From: Stutzerimonas stutzeri
GTDB taxonomy: Bacteria; Pseudomonadota; Gammaproteobacteria; Pseudomonadales; Pseudomonadaceae
Direction of reading: 5' to 3'
DNA: 64,000 nt
Assembly: GCF_018138085.1 (NCBI RefSeq)
Contig: NZ_CP073105.1
Location: 3,720,001-3,784,000, forward strand
Below the pieces are notes generated by a model. That model saw nothing but the letters and a program-made list of their open reading frames with translations, made no database searches and had not been told where the DNA came from. This document shows positions 17,666 to 25,542 of the stretch, in pieces. Within the stretch, counting starts at the first letter, position 1. Every line of letters begins with the position of its first letter. Made by a program: the position numbers and the translations under genes.

Positions 17666-19897
17666 TTACTGGCCTGCGAGGTCCTGGCGGGATGGGCTGA
17701 TGCGCTGGGCAGCAGGATTCGCGTCGACGTGGTTTTGCAGGTAACGGAACAGACTGGGAATATCCAGGATCAGGGCGACCTGCCCGGTTCCCAGGATGGT
17801 GGAGCCACCAATGCCTTGCAGGTGCTGGAACAGCTGCCCGAGCGGCTTGATGACGGTTTGCAGTTCACCGTGAAGGTGATCGACGATCAGCCCGGCCTGC
17901 TGCCGGCCCTGGCTGACGACAATGATGTTGCGCCGTTTGCCTTGGCTTTCCGGCAGGTTGAAGTGCGCGGCCAGCGACAGGCAGGGCAACGGCTTGCCGC
18001 GCAGATTGAGGTAGCCGTAGGCGCCGGCGCTCAGCTGCTCGGTATCCATCTCCAGGCACTCGGTCACCATGTCCAGCGGGATCACGAAGTAGTCGTCGCC
18101 GAGGCTGACGAGGAACCCGTCGATGATCGCCAGCGTCAGCGGCAAGCGGATGCGGAAGGTGCAGCCCTGCCCCTCTTTTGAATCGATCTCGATGGTGCCG
18201 CGCGAGGCATCGATGGCGCTGCGCACCACATCCAGCCCGACGCCGCGGCCGGACAGGTCGGAAACGCTCTCGGCGGTGGAGAACCCGGCGGCAAATATGA
18301 GTGCCTGGATATCGGCCTCGGGCAGATTCGCCTGGGCATCGATCAACCCGCGGGCGATGGCCTTTTCCCGGATTCGCGCGGTGTTGAGGCCGCGCCCGTC
18401 GTCGGCGACTTCGATCACGATCATCCCCGACTCGTGATAGGCATCCAGGCGCAAATGGCCCTCGACCGTTTTGCCGGCAGCGATACGGCCGTCGGCCGAC
18501 TCGATACCGTGGTCGATGGCGTTGCGCACCAGGTGCGTCAGCGGGTCGGCCAGCTTGTCGATGACCGCCTTGTCGAGTTCGGTGTCGGCGCCACGGATCT
18601 CCAGGCGAATATCCTTGCCCAGCTGCTGGCTGACGTCGCGCACCACGCGCTGGAAGCGATTGAAGGTGTCGCCGATTTCGATCATGCGCAGCTTCAACGC
18701 CGCCTCGCGGATCAGCTCGACGTGCTGGTTGACCGTCTGGCTGCTCTCGATGCAGCTGGCATCGCCATGCGAGCGGGCACGCAGCTGCGCGCCGGCGGCA
18801 CTGATGACCAGCTCGCCGACCAGATTGATCAGCTCGTCCAGCTTGTTGGCCGCTACGCGGATCTGGCTGCTTTCCTGGCTGCGCTTCTCACGCGCCACCT
18901 GCTGCTTGGCCAGGGCGGCGTTGACCACCTGCGGCGCAACGATGCCCTCGTTGACCAGCACGGTGCCCAGCGGCGGCTTGACCTCGACCGTTTCGGCAGC
19001 CTGCAGGGCCAGGCCTTCTTCGAGTTCGCGCTCGGTCAGCAGACCACTGGCAACCAGGATTCGGCCGATCTGTGCATCGTCCTCGGGCAGGTCGTGGATC
19101 AACTGCAGGTAGTCGTCCAGCTCGCTGGTCGGCGGCAGGATACGCAGGGTGCAGAAGTCCTCGATGAACTCGAAGACTTCCTCGATCTCGGCCTTGCCGG
19201 CCGGCGTGCACAGCGCGATTTCCAGGCCGAGGTAACAGCTCTCCGGCTGCAGCTCGGCCAGCGGCGGCAGTGACTCGGTGACCGTCTGCAGATGCAGGAT
19301 GTCGCCCAGGCGACTCAGAAAGCGCACGAACGAACTGGGTTCGAAACCGTTGCGCAGCAGATCGGGGTGAAAGCGCAGCGAAATATGCCAGGCGCCATCG
19401 GCGTCGCATGTGCTGCAACGCTCCAGGCGTCCACGGCTGCAGCAACTGTCCTCGGGCAGCATGACCACTGGAATCTGCTGTGGCTGGGGCGCGGCCCCCG
19501 TGCAAGTGGCCAGCTCGGCCAGCAGCGGCTGCTGGCGGCTGTCGTCGACCAACAGCTCGCCCTTGTCGGTGTCGATCAGCTCGATCATCGCGCTGATCTC
19601 GTCCAGGCAGCGCAGCATCAGCGAGATCAGTGCCGGCGACAGGCTCTGGGCGCCGTCACGCACCGCCATCAGCAGGTTTTCCAGGTGATGGGTGAAGCCC
19701 ACCAGCGGCGCGAGCGAAAACAGCCCCGCCGAGCCTTTGAGCGTGTGCATCGCACGGAACAGCCCGTTGATCGCCTCGTCGTCGGTCGGGCACTCGTCGA
19801 GCTGCAGCAGGTACTCTTCAGCCTGCTTGGCCAGGTCGCGGGCCTCGTCGACGAAGCTCAGCAACAGCTGGCTCCATTGTTCGCCATCAAGCATCAC
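17666..19897 (-). CDS. cheA: CheA histidine kinase with inserted MshEN-like motif pair
   Basis: 743-aa chemotaxis kinase. The order is: HPt domain with His51 in AMHTLKGSAGLF; a P2-like adaptor region (residues about 168-255, SCYLGLEIALCT); two 24-residue motifs at 276-299 (QIGRILVASG...) and 309-332 (PLGTVLVNEG...); a dimerisation helix pair from about 345; a HATPase domain with LVRNAIDHGIE, VADDGRGLN and RGVGLDVVRS; and a CheW-like domain from about 590. The motif pair fits the spacing pattern of MshEN c-di-GMP-binding domains. Tandem start codons at 19897 and 19894 differ by one residue. It follows the STAS gene by nine bases. Confidence 0.93.
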   Translation of the reverse strand: MMLDGEQWSQLLLSFVDEARDLAKQAEEYLLQLDECPTDDEAINGLFRAMHTLKGSAGLFSLAPLVGFTHHLENLLMAVRDGAQSLSPALISLMLRCLDEISAMIELIDTDKGELLVDDSRQQPLLAELATCTGAAPQPQQIPVVMLPEDSCCSRGRLERCSTCDADGAWHISLRFHPDLLRNGFEPSSFVRFLSRLGDILHLQTVTESLPPLAELQPESCYLGLEIALCTPAGKAEIEEVFEFIEDFCTLRILPPTSELDDYLQLIHDLPEDDAQIGRILVASGLLTERELEEGLALQAAETVEVKPPLGTVLVNEGIVAPQVVNAALAKQQVAREKRSQESSQIRVAANKLDELINLVGELVISAAGAQLRARSHGDASCIESSQTVNQHVELIREAALKLRMIEIGDTFNRFQRVVRDVSQQLGKDIRLEIRGADTELDKAVIDKLADPLTHLVRNAIDHGIESADGRIAAGKTVEGHLRLDAYHESGMIVIEVADDGRGLNTARIREKAIARGLIDAQANLPEADIQALIFAAGFSTAESVSDLSGRGVGLDVVRSAIDASRGTIEIDSKEGQGCTFRIRLPLTLAIIDGFLVSLGDDYFVIPLDMVTECLEMDTEQLSAGAYGYLNLRGKPLPCLSLAAHFNLPESQGKRRNIIVVSQGRQQAGLIVDHLHGELQTVIKPLGQLFQHLQGIGGSTILGTGQVALILDIPSLFRYLQNHVDANPAAQRISPSRQDLAGQ

Positions 19898-19906
19898 GGT
19901 TTCCTT

Positions 19907-20230
19907 TCAGCGATGGGCCAGTAGGACATCGGGGTACAGGGTTTCCAGGCGCAACAGCTCGAGCACCTCGGTCACCCCGGCGGCCGGGCCCTGCACCTTC
20001 AAGCTGCCGCCAGCGGCCTCGAAATGACGCTGGGTCGCGAGCAACAGCTGCGCCCCGGCGGTGTCGAGTTCTTCCAGCGCTTCGAGATCGAGCAGACAGG
20101 GGCTCGCATCGGTCTTGCCCAGCATGCCGAGCAAGGTCGTGTGCGCCTCGCCCACCTCGTAGATGGTCAGGCTGCCGGACAGGCGAAGCCGGGCTGGCTC
20201 AACGCTGCGGTCGTAGTTGATTTCGAGCAT
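19907..20230 (-). CDS. STAS-domain protein in che operon
   Basis: 107-aa single STAS domain of the anti-sigma-factor-antagonist type: LRLSGSLTIYEVGEAHTTLL, then SPCLLDLEALEELDTAGAQL. In SpoIIAA-like antagonists the phosphorylated serine lies in D-S-S-G; here the segment is D56-T57-A58-G59, so the usual phosphoserine is replaced by alanine. It sits one base after cheY and nine before cheA. STAS proteins occur in some accessory chemosensory operons, and a scaffolding or partner-binding role is likelier than a phosphorylation switch. Confidence 0.82.
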   Translation of the reverse strand: MLEINYDRSVEPARLRLSGSLTIYEVGEAHTTLLGMLGKTDASPCLLDLEALEELDTAGAQLLLATQRHFEAAGGSLKVQGPAAGVTEVLELLRLETLYPDVLLAHR

Positions 20231-20231
20231 G

Positions 20232-20597
20232 TCAGCCGACCAGCTTGTCGACAGCGGTCAGCAATTGCTGCGGCTGGAACGGCTTGACGATCCAGGCCTT
20301 GGCGCCCGCGGCCTGGCCTTCGGCCTTCTTGCCCTGCTCGCTTTCGGTGGTGAGCATGACGATGGGCGTGAAGCGGTAGGCCGCGTTGGCCTTGACCGCC
20401 TTGACCAGGCCGATGCCATCGAGGTTGGGCATGTTCACGTCGCTGATGATCAGATTGATCTTCTGCCCGTTGAGCTTGGTCAGCGCGTCCTTGCCATCGA
20501 CGGCTTCGATCACCTGGTGGCCCGCACCGGTGAGGGTCATCTTCACCAACTGACGCATGGAGAGCGAGTCGTCGACGATGAGAATGGTCTTGGCCAT
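20232..20597 (-). CDS. cheY: CheY-type response regulator
   Basis: 121-aa single-domain receiver. Acidic pocket residues are at DD9-10, the phosphoacceptor is Asp53 in IISDVNMPNLDG, and the conserved Thr and Lys are in VMLTTESEQG and WIVKPFQPQ. It has the F-x-P-I-V pattern and C-terminal helix of stand-alone CheY proteins. It follows the receptor gene by 30 bases. As an accessory-pathway CheY it may act on something other than the flagellar motor; the sequence does not say. Confidence 0.9.
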   Translation of the reverse strand: MAKTILIVDDSLSMRQLVKMTLTGAGHQVIEAVDGKDALTKLNGQKINLIISDVNMPNLDGIGLVKAVKANAAYRFTPIVMLTTESEQGKKAEGQAAGAKAWIVKPFQPQQLLTAVDKLVG

Positions 20598-20627
20598 GTG
20601 TTGCTCCTGGTTGAATCGAGTGTTGAA

Positions 20628-21710
20628 TCAGAAAAAGGTCACGTCGTCGCCGGAGCTCTTGCTGCGGGCCTTGCCGTGACGCTCCTCGTCAGTGGTGAAG
20701 TGCTGGTGCAGCTCGCGCAGCCAACGCTGCGGGTCGTTCACCCGGTCGTCGCCGGCACGCACGGCCTGGTCGAGCCGCTGCATGTCGTGTTGCAGGTGAT
20801 CGAGCATCTGGTCGGTGCGGTCCTGGAACTGCAGGTGAACGACGATCTCCTCGATGGTCGCGCGGGTGACGCGGGTCTCCTGCTGCAGCTGCAGCGAGGT
20901 GACCGAAAGCTCGTTGAGGCTCTGCCCCAGGCCCTGCATGACGTCACCGGCGACGCTGTCGAGGTAGCTGAGGTTGTCGCGCTCGCTGGTGGTCAGCTCG
21001 TCGGCGGCGGTCACGGTGGCGCGGATCGCCTGGTTGATCTCGCTGACCTTGTTGCCCATCCGCTGGCCGGTCTCGGCTGACAGGGTGGACAGCTTGCGCA
21101 CCTCGTCAGCGACCACCGAGAAACCACGGCCGTAGTCGCCGGCACGGGCCGCTTCGATAGCGGCATTGAGTGCGAGCAGGTTGGTCTGGCTGGCAATGTC
21201 CTGGACGTGCTTGGCCATGGACTGCAGTTCGCTGGCGTAGCTGTTGAGGTCGGAGATGGTGCCCAGCAGCTCGGCCTTGCGACCGCTGGCGGCGTGAAAC
21301 GCCGACGTCACTTCGTTCAAGCGGTTCTGGGCCTGCCGCAAGCTGCTGGCCATGCCATCGCCACCGAGCACGCTGTCGGAATTGCTCAGCGTCTGGCCGA
21401 GACGATCCGACAGCCCGGCGAAGTGCTCGAACAACTGACGCACGCTGTTTTGCTGGATGTCGCGCACCTGCCCGAGGTTCTTGTCCCAGGTCGGCAACAC
21501 GGCATTGAGCAGCGGTTCGACCGCTGGGGCGGCAGCTGGCGGCGCAGCCACCGGCTCGGGGCTGGCCAGCCCACGCGCGGCGCGCGGCTTGAGGAACACG
21601 GCGCTGGCGACGCAGACGGCGCTGCCCGCACCGGCGATCCAGGGCGAGCCCAGGGCCAGACCGGCGAGCCCGGTGGCGATTCCAATCCAAAGTGCAGGGT
21701 AGGCAAACAC
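20628..21710 (-). CDS. chemoreceptor without periplasmic sensor domain
   Basis: About 360 aa. After an N-terminal pair of hydrophobic helices (within residues 5-40) with almost no loop, there is a proline/alanine-rich linker and then a receptor signalling domain containing [20 protein letters not shown] and [20 protein letters not shown]. It lacks HAMP and any extracytoplasmic domain, so the input is probably intracellular or from the membrane. The end, GDDVTFF, is not a CheR pentapeptide. I favour the GTG at 21710 because the longer ATG reading from 21782 adds a cysteine- and arginine-rich tail. First gene of the che operon. Confidence 0.8.
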   Translation of the reverse strand: MFAYPALWIGIATGLAGLALGSPWIAGAGSAVCVASAVFLKPRAARGLASPEPVAAPPAAAPAVEPLLNAVLPTWDKNLGQVRDIQQNSVRQLFEHFAGLSDRLGQTLSNSDSVLGGDGMASSLRQAQNRLNEVTSAFHAASGRKAELLGTISDLNSYASELQSMAKHVQDIASQTNLLALNAAIEAARAGDYGRGFSVVADEVRKLSTLSAETGQRMGNKVSEINQAIRATVTAADELTTSERDNLSYLDSVAGDVMQGLGQSLNELSVTSLQLQQETRVTRATIEEIVVHLQFQDRTDQMLDHLQHDMQRLDQAVRAGDDRVNDPQRWLRELHQHFTTDEERHGKARSKSSGDDVTFF

Positions 21711-21785
21711 GGCGTGGCCTCGAGGCGCAGAGTCGAATGGCCGGCACGATAGAGAGCAGGCATGGATCGCGGTATCAGGCAAAAC

Positions 21786-21825
21786 CCTAGGCGGCCCTAG
21801 GGTGTCCTAGGGTGTCCTAGGGTGT
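21786..21825. repeat. phased CCTAGGGTGT tandem repeat
   Basis: Three exact tandem copies of the 10-mer CCTAGGGTGT run from 21796 to 21825, and another CCTAG at 21786 keeps the same 10-base phase. Each copy contains the palindrome CCTAGG. A related half (CCCTAAAG) follows at 21831, and a further CTAGG is at 21918. The repeat lies between the divergent chemoreceptor and histidine-kinase genes, on one face of the helix. An operator array is likely; slippage-prone simple repeat is the alternative. Confidence 0.75.
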
Positions 21826-22006
21826 AGAAGCCCTAAAGTTTTCGTCTTCGCTGCCGAGCCGGGAACGTCCGCCCCGCGTCACCCATCGGGCTGCACGGTC
21901 ACGGCGCGATAGGCGAACTAGGCTGGATAGAGCGCTCGCGCAGAAACAGCTACCCCTGGGATGCCTCAAGCAGTGGCACCCCTCGACCTCAGGTAACGAT
22001 TCGTAG

Positions 22007-23401
22007 ATGACGGAGCGTGTTTCAGACATCGATCGCCCGGACCGATCCCGCCAGCTATTGCGCTGGATGCCCTGGTCCATGGCCGCGTTGCATGCGGGGC
22101 TCGTCGTGCTGGGTGGAATCTGGTTCGGCGCGCTGCTGCCGGCCGCGAGCCCCTGGTGGCTGCTGACCTTCTTGCTGCTCTCGACCGCACTCATGTGGTT
22201 GGCCGGCCGTGCCATCGCCCGCTCGGTGCTGGACGAGCAGAGCGCTGCACCACGGTGGGGATTCGCCGACAGGCGCCCAACGCAGAGCATCCAGACGCCG
22301 CAACTCGACCAGAGCGGCAGCTACGCACCACGCATCTATGAACGGATGGTCGCCAACCTTCCAGACGGCGTTGTGATCATCCGCAACGGGCGGATCCGCT
22401 ACTGCAACGCCGCGGCTGAGCACCTGTTCAACGCTTCGCCCCAGGCATCGCCCGCAGCCGGCGAACTGGACCGCTACATCGCACCGCATCAGCGCGTGCT
22501 CGAAGCCGAGCGGCTTAGCCGCCTGCAGTGCGGCGTGATCGATCCGGTGTGCTTTCGCCATGTCTCCCTGCTGCGCTCGGATGGCAGCCCGTTCCAGGCC
22601 GAGGTGTGCGAGCTGTTGCTGGAAAACGACGGGCACCATGACGTCCTGCTCCTGCTGCGCGACATCAGCGAATCGGAGCGAATGCGGGTGGACCTGGAGC
22701 AGGCTAATCAGCGTCTGCAGCATCTGTCGCAGCGGCTGATGGAAGTCCAGGAAATTCAGCGCCGCCAACTCGCGCGCGACCTGCACGACGATATCGGCCA
22801 GCAGCTCACAGGCCTCAAGCTGCATCTGCAGCGCCTGACCGGCTCGCTGGCACATGAACCGGCGCTGGCTGCGCTGACCAAGCAACTGAGCGATGCCGCC
22901 GACGACGCGCTTGACAAGGTTCGCAGCCTGTCGCTCGCCCTGCATCCGCTGCAACTCGAAACACTGGGACTACAAGCGGCGGTGCATTGGCACCTGTCGC
23001 GGTTTCTCGAAGCCGCACACACCCGCTGGTCGCTTAAGTTCGACGGCGAAACGGTCGACCTTTCTCCCGATATCGCGCTGGTTGCGTTCCGTATCGTTCA
23101 GGAGGCGGTGAACAACGTCGCCCGTCATGCCCGCGCCAGCCGCGTGGACGTATGCATTCACCGCACTGACAATGCCTTGCGCGTCGAAGTGGCCGACGAT
23201 GGCGTAGGCTTCGACTGTGAAGCAGCGCGCGCGCGCGCTCAAAGCCTGGGGCTGACCAGCATGGAGGAACGCGTCGCCGCGTTGAGCGGGGAACTCGATA
23301 TAGCAAGCCTCAGCGGGATCGGCACCCGGGTGACAGTGCGTCTGCCGATAGCGGACCCACCTGCTCGCAACCCATCCCCGCATAACGGAGTACACGCATG
23401 A
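22007..23401 (+). CDS. NarL-type sensor histidine kinase with PAS domain
   Basis: 464-aa membrane kinase. Two hydrophobic helices (residues about 21-43 and 46-66) have almost no periplasmic loop. A PAS domain follows (about 110-225, ERMVANLPDGVVIIRNGRIR), then the HisKA_3 dimerisation/phosphoacceptor segment QLARDLHDDIGQQL and a HATPase_c domain (EAVNNVARHA, VADDGVGFD, GLTSMEERV). This is the DegS/NarX class with an H-D-D-I phosphosite. The stop overlaps the next start by four bases. Sensing is likely through the PAS domain or membrane; the signal is unknown. Confidence 0.9.
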   Translation: MTERVSDIDRPDRSRQLLRWMPWSMAALHAGLVVLGGIWFGALLPAASPWWLLTFLLLSTALMWLAGRAIARSVLDEQSAAPRWGFADRRPTQSIQTPQLDQSGSYAPRIYERMVANLPDGVVIIRNGRIRYCNAAAEHLFNASPQASPAAGELDRYIAPHQRVLEAERLSRLQCGVIDPVCFRHVSLLRSDGSPFQAEVCELLLENDGHHDVLLLLRDISESERMRVDLEQANQRLQHLSQRLMEVQEIQRRQLARDLHDDIGQQLTGLKLHLQRLTGSLAHEPALAALTKQLSDAADDALDKVRSLSLALHPLQLETLGLQAAVHWHLSRFLEAAHTRWSLKFDGETVDLSPDIALVAFRIVQEAVNNVARHARASRVDVCIHRTDNALRVEVADDGVGFDCEAARARAQSLGLTSMEERVAALSGELDIASLSGIGTRVTVRLPIADPPARNPSPHNGVHA

Positions 23402-24048
23402 AACGGGTAGCACTGATCGACGATCATGGACTGGTCAGGGCAGGCCTACGGGCGCTGGTACAGGACCAGCCGGGATACGAAGTGGTGGCCGAAGGGGCCG
23501 ACGGTAGCGAAGTTCACGGAATTCTGACCCGGCTCAAGCCGGATATCCTGCTGCTGGACATCAGTATGAAACACATGAGCGGCCTGGACGCCTTGCGCCA
23601 GTGGCGCGCCGAATTTCCCAGCGTTCAGATTCTGATCCTGTCGATGCACACCACGGCCGATTATGTCCTGCAGGCCCTGCGCCTGGGTGCCAGCGGCTAT
23701 CTGCTCAAGGACGCCGCCGCGCAGGAACTGGAGCTGGCGCTCGGAGCGCTGTCGCGCAACGAGTCGTACCTGAGCCCGGGTATCGCCCAGACGGTGATCC
23801 AGTCGGCGGTGATCGAAGGGGGTCAGCGCACGCAGCCCGCTGCACCATCACTGACGCCACGGCAGTTGGAGATCCTGCGGTTGATCGTGCGTGGCGTTTC
23901 GACACGTGACATTGCCAACGGGTTAGGCCTGAGCGTGAAGACGGTGGATGCGCACCGGGCGCAAATCATGGACCGTCTCAACTTACGTGACGTACCGTCG
24001 CTGGTGCTCTACGCCTTGCGCAAAGGCCTGGTCAGCGAGGAAGACTGA
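23398..24048 (+). CDS. LuxR/NarL family response regulator
   Basis: 216-aa two-domain regulator, partner of the kinase just upstream (ATGA overlap). The receiver has DD8-9, phosphoacceptor Asp54 in ILLLDISMKHMSG and Lys in GYLLKDAAAQ. The C-terminal LuxR-type helix-turn-helix reads LTPRQLEILRLIVRG then TRDIANGLGLSVKTVDAHRA. The nearby phased CTAGG repeats are a candidate binding site, by position only. It ends before a long intergenic region. Confidence 0.92.
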   Translation: MKRVALIDDHGLVRAGLRALVQDQPGYEVVAEGADGSEVHGILTRLKPDILLLDISMKHMSGLDALRQWRAEFPSVQILILSMHTTADYVLQALRLGASGYLLKDAAAQELELALGALSRNESYLSPGIAQTVIQSAVIEGGQRTQPAAPSLTPRQLEILRLIVRGVSTRDIANGLGLSVKTVDAHRAQIMDRLNLRDVPSLVLYALRKGLVSEED

Positions 24049-24166
24049 GAAACCTGCGCGCCCGCCGTCGTGGGCCAAGCCGCGCTTCGCCCGGGTGGAC
24101 TGATCATTTTTCAACCGATCCTCTACAAGCCAGGCGGGCAGCGGCCTGGCGCCTCGTTTCCCCACT

Positions 24167-24204
24167 TTATCCACAGAGCGCCCCACAGCAATACTGGACA
24201 ACTT
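24167..24204 (+). repeat. 38-bp DnaA-box element, copy 1
   Basis: A perfect DnaA box TTATCCACA starts the element. CCCCACAG follows at offset 6-13 and a degenerate inverted end (GGACAACTT) replaces the GGGATAA seen in the other copies. It aligns with copies 2-4 without gaps and is the most diverged at its right end. Confidence 0.75.
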
Positions 24205-24356
24205 CGGCGCTTGCTCCGGCCCCTGATCGACGCACCGCTGTCAAGAAAAAAAAGCCGCTGTACAAACACTTACAAAGGCGATGGGCCAATTGATCAGTTA
24301 TTGATCAGTGCTTGCAACGCCAGGGTTCATGCCTGCTCGAAGAAACCACGAATAGG

Positions 24357-24394
24357 TTATCCACAGAAGCTTGCACAGCCTTCGGGGATAAGTT
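24357..24394 (+). repeat. 38-bp DnaA-box element, copy 2
   Basis: It opens with a perfect TTATCCACA, has GCACAG in the middle and ends GGGGATAAGTT. The right end read on the minus strand is TTATCCCCG, a degenerate DnaA box, so the unit pairs a strong and a weak site in inverted orientation. Confidence 0.8.
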
Positions 24395-24485
24395 TCATGC
24401 GCTATCGAGGCGATGAGCAAAAGCTACGAGGCAGGGACATCAAGGAGCGACTAGGCTTGTTTCAACCGTCAAGGAGCTGCCCCAA

Positions 24486-24569
24486 ATGCCTAGCCTAGAG
24501 ATGATCCAGACCCTGTTCGCCAATTACGCCCTGGGGATCAGTGGCGCTTGCATCGGCGAGCCCGGTTGA
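24486..24569 (+). CDS. possible 27-aa peptide, upstream of LOG gene
   Basis: ATG at 24486 preceded by AAGGAG about nine bases upstream, reading 27 codons to a TGA at 24567. The peptide (MPSLEMIQTLFANYALGISG..., ending ACIGEPG) has reasonable amino-acid composition and not the arginine-rich look of spurious frames here. It ends 60 bases before the LOG start. It may be a leader peptide, a small protein or chance. Confidence 0.25.
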   Translation: MPSLEMIQTLFANYALGISGACIGEPG

Positions 24570-24629
24570 TACTTGGCCGTTGGGGACGCCGGCGTTACGC
24601 TGCCAGCCGTTCAACTGACGGAGTCGATG

Positions 24630-25229
24630 ATGTCCCTGCGTTCGATATGCGTGTTCTGCGGCGCCAGTACCGGTCACAACCCGGCCTACAGCCAGGCGGC
24701 TGAGGCCCTCGGCCAGACGCTGGCCCGCAATCACATCAGGCTGGTCTACGGTGGCGGCGCCGTCGGCTTGATGGGTGTGGTGGCCGATGCCGCCATGGCC
24801 GCCGGCGGCGAGGTCGTCGGCATCATTCCGCAAAGCCTCAAGGATGCCGAAGTCGGCCACCCTGGCCTGACCCGATTGGAGGTGGTCGATGGCATGCATG
24901 CCCGCAAGGCGCGCATGGCCGAGCTGTCGGATGCCTTCATTGCCCTTCCGGGCGGCCTCGGTACGCTGGAGGAGCTGTTCGAAGTCTGGACCTGGGGCCA
25001 GTTGGGCTATCACCGCAAGCCGCTTGGCCTGCTCGACACGAACCAGTTCTACAGCAAGCTCAGTCATTTCCTCGACCACCTCGTCGAAGAGGGCTTCGTC
25101 AAGGCACCGCATCGAGGCATGTTGCAGCGCAGCGAGTCGCCCGAGGCGCTGCTGCAATTGCTCAACGACTGGCAACCTAACGCCGACACACGTTGGAGCA
25201 AGCGCGCAGCGGTGCCGGCATCCAGCTGA
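24630..25229 (+). CDS. LOG family protein (cytokinin riboside phosphoribohydrolase-like)
   Basis: 199-aa Rossmann-like protein of the LOG/TIGR00730 family, which hydrolyses nucleoside 5'-monophosphates to free base and ribose 5-phosphate. The start reads [12 protein letters not shown], the family motif [12 protein letters not shown] (PGGxGTxxE) is intact, and [11 protein letters not shown] and M-H-x-R-K are present. Of two adjacent ATGs (24627, 24630) I prefer the second by distance from GGAG. Standing between four DnaA-box elements, it may be subject to DnaA-linked control, which is inference. Confidence 0.9.
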   Translation: MSLRSICVFCGASTGHNPAYSQAAEALGQTLARNHIRLVYGGGAVGLMGVVADAAMAAGGEVVGIIPQSLKDAEVGHPGLTRLEVVDGMHARKARMAELSDAFIALPGGLGTLEELFEVWTWGQLGYHRKPLGLLDTNQFYSKLSHFLDHLVEEGFVKAPHRGMLQRSESPEALLQLLNDWQPNADTRWSKRAAVPASS

Positions 25230-25247
25230 TCGCGCTGTACAAAAAAC

Positions 25248-25286
25248 GCGCAGCCCGGCGCAAGCCCCACCGCATATGGGCTGCGC
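25248..25286 (+). terminator. putative terminator of LOG gene
   Basis: GCGCAGCCC (25248-25256) pairs perfectly with GGGCTGCGC (25278-25286) over a 21-base loop. The following bases are only weakly T-rich (CTGGTTTC), while an A run precedes the stem, so termination may work better from the opposite side. Confidence 0.45.
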
Positions 25287-25301
25287 CTGGTTTCACCAGT
25301 G

Positions 25302-25339
25302 TTATCCACAACACGCTCCACAGTAATCGGGGATAACTG
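25302..25339 (+). repeat. 38-bp DnaA-box element, copy 3
   Basis: It opens with TTATCCACA, has CTCCACAG in the middle, which is a partial second DnaA box in the same direction, and ends GGGGATAACTG. It aligns base-for-base in spacing with the other copies. Confidence 0.8.
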
Positions 25340-25504
25340 CCTTCTAGAGCTTTCCCCGGCGCAAAAAACAAAGAAAAATAGCGCGTCATCTCGTTAGATG
25401 CTGTATTCCGAGCGCCCATAAGCCCCATCGCGACGGATTGATCAAAAAGCGACCACACGCCTGAAAGCCGCGCGTTGCAACGCGCTTGGCCGTTCACCCC
25501 TAGC

Positions 25505-25542
25505 TTATCCACAGAACGCTTAACAGATATTCGGGATAAGTC
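25505..25542 (+). repeat. 38-bp DnaA-box element, copy 4
   Basis: It opens with TTATCCACA, has CTTAACAG in the middle and ends CGGGATAAGTC; the right end on the minus strand is TTATCCCGA. It lies 150-180 bases before the DUF2726 gene. Confidence 0.8.

Larger units (their letters stand above)
24049..24629. other. intergenic region with DnaA-box elements and AT-rich stretch
   Basis: About 580 bases between the regulator and the LOG-family gene. It holds two of the four 38-bp DnaA-box elements (24167 and 24357). Between them is an AT-richer stretch with an 11-base direct repeat TTGATCAGT at 24290 and 24301, and TACAAACAC/TTACAAAGG just before. A small possible ORF starts at 24486. This resembles the arrangement of an unwinding element flanked by DnaA boxes, though no dnaA, dnaN or gidA gene is near. 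Confidence 0.5.

Noticed and set aside
24167..25542. CRISPR array reading of the four 38-bp repeats
   Set aside because: Spacing is irregular (190, 945 and 203 bases), a gene lies between the copies, and there are no cas genes.
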